Of a DNA stretch of 64,000 nt, positions 59,145-64,000 are shown piece after piece. Position 1 is the stretch's first letter. Each line of letters starts with the position of its first letter. Source of the stretch: JABDJZ01 sp047619685 (lineage in GTDB: Bacteria > Bacteroidota > Rhodothermia > Rhodothermales > UBA10348); NCBI GenBank assembly GCA_047619685.1, contig JBLHLC010000008.1, positions 1 through 64,000 of the forward strand. Direction: 5' to 3'. A model generated the notes under the pieces. That model saw only the letters and a list, made by a program, of their open reading frames with translations. It was not told where the DNA came from and did no database searches. The translations under genes were made by a program, and so were the position numbers.

Positions 59145-60989
59145 ATGCCAGCTGCCGTCTCCTTCGAAACCGTTCCAGAGTTATTCAAGGGCCTGTTCAA
59201 GAAGTACCAGGGTTCCGGACGTCCGGTGCTGACGTACATGGACCGGAGTACCAAGAACTGGACAGACCTCAGCTGGGACGAACTCCGGCTTCGCATGGAG
59301 TCGATGGCCGGCTATCTGTACGCCGCTGGCGTTCGCCCAGGGGATCGGGTTGCCGTTCTGTCCGAAAACCGGCCTGAGTGGGCGATAACCGATCTGGCCA
59401 CGCAGTTCCTGGGCGCCGTAAACGTTTCGCTTTATACGTCCCTTCCTGCGACCCAGGCCGGCTACATCATAAAGGACTCCGGCGCGAAGGTGTTTGTGGT
59501 CTCCACAGGGATCCAACTCAAGAAGGCCGAAAAACTGTTTGGCGACTGCCCCGACCTGCATACGCTGATCACCATGTCCGATCTCCGCGCAGACCATCCG
59601 GACTATGTGCGCGCATGGAAAGACGTGATGGAGCAGGGGGCAGAGGCCTTCGTTCAGCACAAGGCTGAAATCGTAGCGATCGGCGATAAGGTGGTTCACC
59701 AGGATGTTTCCGCGCTGATCTATACCAGCGGCACCACGGGGAACCCGAAGGGGGTCAAGCTGACCCACGGCAACTTCTGCTCGAACGTCACAGCCGCACT
59801 CGCTCGCGTCCCGTTCGACGAGACGGATCACCACCTCTCGTTTCTCCCGCTCTGCCATTCGTTTGAGAGGACAGGTGGCTATCTGTGCGTTATGGCGTGC
59901 GGCGGCCGCATCACGTACGCGCAGGGGGTTGACACCGTCAGCCGCGATCTAGTAACCGTCGGCCCGACCGTTATGATCTCCGTGCCACGTCTGTTCGAGC
60001 GGGTCTATAATGTGATAGCCAAGTCTGTCGAGGAAGGCTCTTCCATCAAGAAGACCATTTTCAATTGGTCCGTCCAGTCCGGAAAGCAGTACGCCAAGGC
60101 GAACATCAAGGGCTCTGCCGGGCCTGTTCTCCGGTGGAAGAAGCAGATGGCGGACAAACTCGTCTTTTCCAAGCTCCACCAGAAATTGGGCGGAAACCTG
60201 CGTTTTGCGGTTTCTGGCGGCGCGGCGCTTCCGGCGGCGGTCGGGGAGTTTTTTCAGGCGGCGGGTGTCACCATTATCGAGGGGTACGGGCTGACGGAAA
60301 CGTCGCCGGTGCTGACCATCAACCCGATCGCTGAACCCCGTTACGGCACCGTTGGACACGTCGTGGACCTCGTAACCGTCGGCATCATGGATCTGGAATC
60401 GGGCAAAATTATTGCCCAGATTTCGGGGGAAGACTACCCGACCACGCTGGATTCTACAGCCGGCGAGATTGTAGCCAAGGGTCCCAACATCATGCTTGGT
60501 TACTGGCAGAACGACACTGCGACCGCGGAGTCCATCGATTCTGAGGGTTGGTACCACACCGGAGACGTGGGCCGGTTTGAGGGGGGGTACCTCAGAATTA
60601 CGGACCGCATCAAACACATGATTGTGTCCAAGGGCGGTAAGAACATCTACCCCGGACCGATCGAAGAGAAATTTGCGACCGAGACCCTCATTGACCAGAT
60701 CATGGTGATTGGGGAAGGACGAGAGTTCTTGTCAGCCCTCGTGGTCCCGGCCGAGGGTGCCGCAAAATCCAGCGGCGGAGACGAAGAACTCAAGACAGCT
60801 CTGGCCGCCTTGTTCAAGTCCTATTCCAGGACTGTGTCCGCGCCAGAGAAGATCAGGGACTTCAGATTGGTGTCCGAACCGTTCTCAGTCGACAACGGGA
60901 TGATGACCCCGACGCTCAAGCTGAGACGAAAGATCATCGAGAAGAACTTCGCCGAGGTCATTGACGAGATGTACGCCGGCATAGTCTGA
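59145..60989 (+). CDS. Long-chain-fatty-acid--CoA ligase
   Basis: A 614-residue adenylate-forming enzyme. The P-loop-like AMP motif is LIYTSGTTGNPKGVKLTH, the A5 motif is EGYGLTETSPV, and WYHTGDVGRFEGGYLRITDRIKHMIVSKGGKNIYPGPIE holds the later motifs. The length suits bacterial FadD15-type ligases. It activates fatty acids with ATP and CoA. The start could be 59145 (ATG) or 59124 (GTG); I chose the ATG. It follows pyrD in the same direction after 87 bases; no link to it is evident. Confidence 0.93.
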   Translation: MPAAVSFETVPELFKGLFKKYQGSGRPVLTYMDRSTKNWTDLSWDELRLRMESMAGYLYAAGVRPGDRVAVLSENRPEWAITDLATQFLGAVNVSLYTSLPATQAGYIIKDSGAKVFVVSTGIQLKKAEKLFGDCPDLHTLITMSDLRADHPDYVRAWKDVMEQGAEAFVQHKAEIVAIGDKVVHQDVSALIYTSGTTGNPKGVKLTHGNFCSNVTAALARVPFDETDHHLSFLPLCHSFERTGGYLCVMACGGRITYAQGVDTVSRDLVTVGPTVMISVPRLFERVYNVIAKSVEEGSSIKKTIFNWSVQSGKQYAKANIKGSAGPVLRWKKQMADKLVFSKLHQKLGGNLRFAVSGGAALPAAVGEFFQAAGVTIIEGYGLTETSPVLTINPIAEPRYGTVGHVVDLVTVGIMDLESGKIIAQISGEDYPTTLDSTAGEIVAKGPNIMLGYWQNDTATAESIDSEGWYHTGDVGRFEGGYLRITDRIKHMIVSKGGKNIYPGPIEEKFATETLIDQIMVIGEGREFLSALVVPAEGAAKSSGGDEELKTALAALFKSYSRTVSAPEKIRDFRLVSEPFSVDNGMMTPTLKLRRKIIEKNFAEVIDEMYAGIV

Positions 60990-61004
60990 CCAGCGGTGAG
61001 GCGC

Positions 61005-62237
61005 CTATCTGAAACGTAGAGGCGAGAATGCAGTCCCGTCCATGAACGGGACGCGACCCAACATTTGGTCCGCCACCAGTCTCCCGGACGCGGGCCCCAG
61101 AGAAACGCCAAGCATCCCGTGGCCGGTATTGCACCACAACCCGTCGCCCAGTTTCCCCATGATTGGTAGTCCATCGGGTGGTGCGGGTCGAAAACCGCAC
61201 CAGACCGGGAGTGAAGACGGGTCCAGTTCGGGATGATACCGGACCGCCTCTCGCAGAATCGGGGACACGCGCTCCCGGTCCACTCGGGCATCGAATCCCG
61301 CCAACGAAAGGGTCCCGCCAAATCGGAGCTTGTCGGGCATTGGTGTAATGGTGACCCGTTCCTCCATGAGGATCATGGGCATCGTCAATCCGCCTGGTGC
61401 CGGAGGGACCGTGACGCTATATCCCTTGGCTGGTTGGACAGGAATTTTGTGGCCGGCCGTCTTGAGAAGACCAGGAGACCAAGCGCCCGCGGCGACAACG
61501 ACGTCATTGCACCGAATCCGGCCTGTAGTGGTCTCAACAAAACCTGGTCCGACCGTGCGCACGTGACTCCCGTACATGGTCGTGCCGCCATTGCTTTTCA
61601 GGCGTTGTCTCAGGGTTTTCAGAAACCTGTTGGGGTCCAAACGACCGTCCTCTTCGAAAAGAATGGCCCCCAATGCTGGTGAGAGCAGCCCTGGCTCAGC
61701 TTGCCGCACCCCGTCGGCGTCCAGGCGCTGCACGCGGAGACCTGCCCCGATGGCCACATCTGCCTCGTGCGCCATGGCTGCCCTGAGTTTTTCTGTTCGA
61801 TACACCATCATCAGTCCGGTATTCGACAGACCAAAGTCATTCCTCTCTTCGGCCAGGTCTCTATACGCCTCCATGCTGGCGAGGCTGAGATCCCGCAGTA
61901 AGGGAACCGACCTCTGGACGTGCGCCTCGGTGCAATGAGCACGAAACTGCCAAAGCCATCGTAGCAGGTCCAAGTCCGGGCGGAGTTTCAGATGGAACGG
62001 CGCGTCCCGTCGCATGAGCCACCGCAGTCCCTGTGAAATGACGCCCGGGGCCGAAAGGGGTACTACATGGCTTGGGACCAGCATCCCCGCGTTTCCCGCG
62101 GAAGTACCTTCGCCAGGGCTTCCCTCCGCGATGACGGTTACTTGTCGCCCGGCACGCGCCAATTCAAGGGCAGTGCAGAGCCCGATGACGCCGCCGCCGA
62201 CCACAACAACGTCGGCGCGCTCAGGCATCGGCTCCAT
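61005..62237 (-). CDS. FAD-dependent D-amino-acid oxidoreductase, probable D-hydroxyproline dehydrogenase
   Basis: A 410-residue DadA-like flavoprotein. It opens with VVVGGGVIGLCTALELARAG (FAD motif) and has the DAAO segments QAEPGLLSPALGAILFEEDGRLDP and IRCNDVVVAAGAWSPGLL, and a C-terminal WCGFRPAPPDGLPIMGKL. Its gene follows the 4-hydroxyproline epimerase gene by 20 bases. Combined with the aldehyde dehydrogenase upstream, this makes cis-4-hydroxy-D-proline a likely substrate, by analogy with hydroxyproline operons. D-proline or another D-amino acid remains possible. ATG 62237 is preferred over 62228. Confidence 0.85.
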   Translation of the reverse strand: MEPMPERADVVVVGGGVIGLCTALELARAGRQVTVIAEGSPGEGTSAGNAGMLVPSHVVPLSAPGVISQGLRWLMRRDAPFHLKLRPDLDLLRWLWQFRAHCTEAHVQRSVPLLRDLSLASMEAYRDLAEERNDFGLSNTGLMMVYRTEKLRAAMAHEADVAIGAGLRVQRLDADGVRQAEPGLLSPALGAILFEEDGRLDPNRFLKTLRQRLKSNGGTTMYGSHVRTVGPGFVETTTGRIRCNDVVVAAGAWSPGLLKTAGHKIPVQPAKGYSVTVPPAPGGLTMPMILMEERVTITPMPDKLRFGGTLSLAGFDARVDRERVSPILREAVRYHPELDPSSLPVWCGFRPAPPDGLPIMGKLGDGLWCNTGHGMLGVSLGPASGRLVADQMLGRVPFMDGTAFSPLRFR

Positions 62238-62257
62238 TCCGGTCTGCGGTTGTGCCG

Positions 62258-63259
62258 TCACTTGACGGTGAATCCGTGGCAAAACGGATCGTCGTCGTCC
62301 ACGAAAATGGTGTTCAGGCCGGTTACTCGGGCCCACCCTTGAATGCTGGGTATGATGGCAGCGTGGGGACCAACGGTGGTGGCAGCCTCGACCCGACCGA
62401 TGAACTGGCTGCCGATGATACTCTCACTCACGAAGACGTCGCCTACCCCCAGTTTTCCTTTGGCCGCCCATTGGGCCATCCGGGCGCTGGTGCCGGTTCC
62501 GCAGGGCGAGCGGTCGATAGCCTTTTCGCCGTAGAAGACCGCGTTACGCCCGGTCGAGTCCGCGCGGGTCGGTACTCCGGTCCACTCAATGTGACTGAGG
62601 CCGCAGATAGACGTGTTCTCCGGGTGCTCGAAGGTGTACAACTCATTCAAGCGCCGGCGAAGTACGGGACTCCACCGCAGCAGGTCTCCCACAGAATGGT
62701 CGGCCAGATCACGATAGTTTTCCTGCGGGTCCACGATTGCGTAGAAGTTGCCGCCATAGCCGACGTCCACCGTGAGAGATCCCAGGTCAGGGCACTCTAC
62801 CTGGAGCCCCTCGGCCGCCAGGTAGGAGGGGATGTTGATTAACCGCACGGACTCTATCCGCCCGTCCCGTTCGCTGTAGTATGCATCCACCTTTCCCGCG
62901 GGTGTGTCCAGATGGAGCACGCCGGGCTCTTTTGGCTGCACGAGCCCATGCTCCAGCATGACGGTCACCGTGCCGATGGTACCATGGCCACACATTGGCA
63001 GGCACCCGCTCGTCTCGATGAACAGAATCCCGATGTCGCAGTCGGCCCGCGTGGAGGGATAGAGGATGGAGCCAGACATTATGTCGTGGCCCCGGGGCTC
63101 GAACATCAGGCTCGTGCGGATCCAGTCAAACTCCGCCAGGAAGTGGGCGCGACGCTCTGACATCGAGCTCCCTTTCAAATCCGGCCCACCCTCCCGAACC
63201 ACGCGTACGGGATTCCCGCAGGTATGAGCGTCGATGCAGTGGAACGTGTGTCTGGGCAT
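62258..63259 (-). CDS. 4-hydroxyproline 2-epimerase (proline racemase family)
   Basis: A 333-residue cofactor-free epimerase with two catalytic cysteines, Cys90 in MCGHGTIG and Cys253 in SPCGTGTSARMAQ. Both are present, which fits racemases and epimerases rather than the hydroxyproline dehydratase in which the first is Thr. It should interconvert trans-4-hydroxy-L-proline and cis-4-hydroxy-D-proline. The gene is adjacent to the downstream oxidoreductase and directly abuts the aldehyde dehydrogenase stop. Proline racemase activity cannot be ruled out from sequence alone. Confidence 0.9.
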   Translation of the reverse strand: MPRHTFHCIDAHTCGNPVRVVREGGPDLKGSSMSERRAHFLAEFDWIRTSLMFEPRGHDIMSGSILYPSTRADCDIGILFIETSGCLPMCGHGTIGTVTVMLEHGLVQPKEPGVLHLDTPAGKVDAYYSERDGRIESVRLINIPSYLAAEGLQVECPDLGSLTVDVGYGGNFYAIVDPQENYRDLADHSVGDLLRWSPVLRRRLNELYTFEHPENTSICGLSHIEWTGVPTRADSTGRNAVFYGEKAIDRSPCGTGTSARMAQWAAKGKLGVGDVFVSESIIGSQFIGRVEAATTVGPHAAIIPSIQGWARVTGLNTIFVDDDDPFCHGFTVK

Positions 63260-64000
63260 CTAGATGGCGTCGTGGGTGTACTGCCCGTTTACCTGCCGAA
63301 GGATGCCTCGGGGATTGTCGTCGCGGAGCTCTACAGGCAACAGTTCAGCCGGGTAGTCCTGAAGGCAGACAGGGCGAACGAAGCGCCGGATGGCCGCGGT
63401 TCCGACCGAGGTCGTCCCTGGTGCGGTCGTGGCCGGGTAGGGGCCGCCGTGCTGCATGGAATGGGACACCTCCACGCCTGTCGGAAAGCCGTTTACCACG
63501 ACGCGGCCAACCCGGCCCTCGATGGCCTTGAGTAGCGGGCGGGCCTCTTCGGCCTCCGCGGCGGTCATGTGGACGGTACCAGTCAGATTGCCTTCCAGGA
63601 GGTTAACGAGGCTGATCATTTCGCCCACCGACTCGCAGGCAACTACGATCGAGGTCGGGCCGAAGACCTCCTGGTGCAGATGGGGCTCAATGCGGAAGGT
63701 CGCCGCATCTGTTACGAATATTCGTGCGGGTGCACTCGCGGCGCCGCCCACATCCGCCCCCATACCCGAGGCCAGGGTGTTTACGCCCGGAGTTCCATTG
63801 ACCCGGCCAAGTCCGGCCTTGTAGCTCGACGCGATCCCGCCATGCAGCATGGTCTGTGATCCAACACCGCCTATGGCTGCCTTGAGCTCTTCCAGAAACG
63901 GGTCGAGTTCTGGACCCTTGGTGGCGAAGACCAGCCCTGGATTGGTGCAGAACTGCCCACTCCCCATAGTCACGGATCCCGCGAGGCCTGCGGCCAGCGC
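63260..64000 (-). CDS. Aldehyde dehydrogenase, probable 2,5-dioxovalerate dehydrogenase (N-terminus cut by window edge)
   Basis: The visible 246 residues are the C-terminal part of an NAD(P)-dependent aldehyde dehydrogenase; the frame continues past the right edge. The catalytic cysteine is in GQFCTNPG close to the edge. The C-terminal section NGFPTGVEVSHSMQHGGPYPATT and SVGTAAIRRFVRPVCLQDYP is characteristic of ketoglutarate-semialdehyde (2,5-dioxovalerate) dehydrogenases. It lies directly before the 4-hydroxyproline epimerase gene and would complete degradation to 2-oxoglutarate. The deaminase that makes its substrate is not in the window. Confidence 0.88.
   Translation of the reverse strand, partial: ALAAGLAGSVTMGSGQFCTNPGLVFATKGPELDPFLEELKAAIGGVGSQTMLHGGIASSYKAGLGRVNGTPGVNTLASGMGADVGGAASAPARIFVTDAATFRIEPHLHQEVFGPTSIVVACESVGEMISLVNLLEGNLTGTVHMTAAEAEEARPLLKAIEGRVGRVVVNGFPTGVEVSHSMQHGGPYPATTAPGTTSVGTAAIRRFVRPVCLQDYPAELLPVELRDDNPRGILRQVNGQYTHDAI

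Noticed and set aside
1..64000. CRISPR arrays, tRNA, rRNA, prophage or transposase genes
   Set aside because: I looked for direct-repeat arrays, cloverleaf sequences and integrase or transposase motifs and saw none, though short degenerate remnants could be missed by eye.

Overview
The window reads as ordinary chromosomal sequence of a GC-rich Gram-negative bacterium. The best fit is a marine member of the Rhodothermia side of Bacteroidota. The evidence is a secreted 979-residue protein ending in a type IX secretion C-terminal sorting domain, a DUF2480 gene beside a cysteine desulfurase, many outer-membrane barrels and lipoproteins, and a GlnRS with a GatB/YqeY-like tail. The taxonomic call is inference from gene content. 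No phage, transposase, plasmid, CRISPR array, rRNA or tRNA gene was seen.

Layout. 1-4674: a truncated hydrolase lipoprotein, then cysteine desulfurase, DUF2480, DUF2914 membrane protein and an SDR in one tight run. 4687-10148: recG with an upstream propeller lipoprotein, and priA divergent from them. 10163-16961: a TTC39-like TPR protein, an SRP RNA gene, a geranylgeranyl-reductase-like flavoprotein, yajC, an LPG-synthase-TM protein, an aldo/keto reductase and ribBA. 17026-20625: a HIT protein, an outer-membrane barrel and a dephospho-CoA kinase fused to an acyltransferase, in one operon. 20741-22468: a coupled pterin cassette (PTPS-type synthase, GTP cyclohydrolase I, SDR). 22571-28752: yqgE with a hypothetical gene, the ELWxxDGT-repeat secreted protein, an SDR, a TMGG-repeat DUF4097 protein and a strong terminator. 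28803-33946: glnS, a TolB-like lipoprotein, a TrmH-type methyltransferase and an SDR.

34048-41059 holds a TRAP-type solute-binding lipoprotein coupled to a LOG-family gene and a YtcJ-like amidohydrolase, an Lrp/AsnC regulator, a DinB-like protein, an esterase and, on the other strand, the TRAP permease pair. 41092-43917 is an operon of a voltage-gated-type ion channel with a zinc ribbon, a uracil-DNA-glycosylase-like protein and rarA. 44150-47095 holds citrate synthase and a barrel-PKD-PKD-OmpA protein with a terminator. 47119-49494 is a four-gene operon ending in a ribosomal-oxygenase-like JmjC protein. 49516-53608 holds an actinobacterial-type protein of unknown function and the rodA/PBP2 pair. 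53898-60989 holds a metalloprotease-propeller-barrel protein, a PhzF-like protein, pyrD and a long-chain acyl-CoA ligase. 61005-64000 is the end of a probable hydroxyproline-degradation operon.

Most genes are housekeeping or envelope functions, and short ATGA/GTGA overlaps are common. I found no obvious new defence or biosynthetic system. The least ordinary items are the CoaE-acyltransferase fusion, the PTPS/FolE/SDR cassette that looks like tetrahydrobiopterin synthesis rather than queuosine synthesis, an OmpA-like domain that lacks the usual peptidoglycan-binding aspartate, and a short shared element just after two stop codons.
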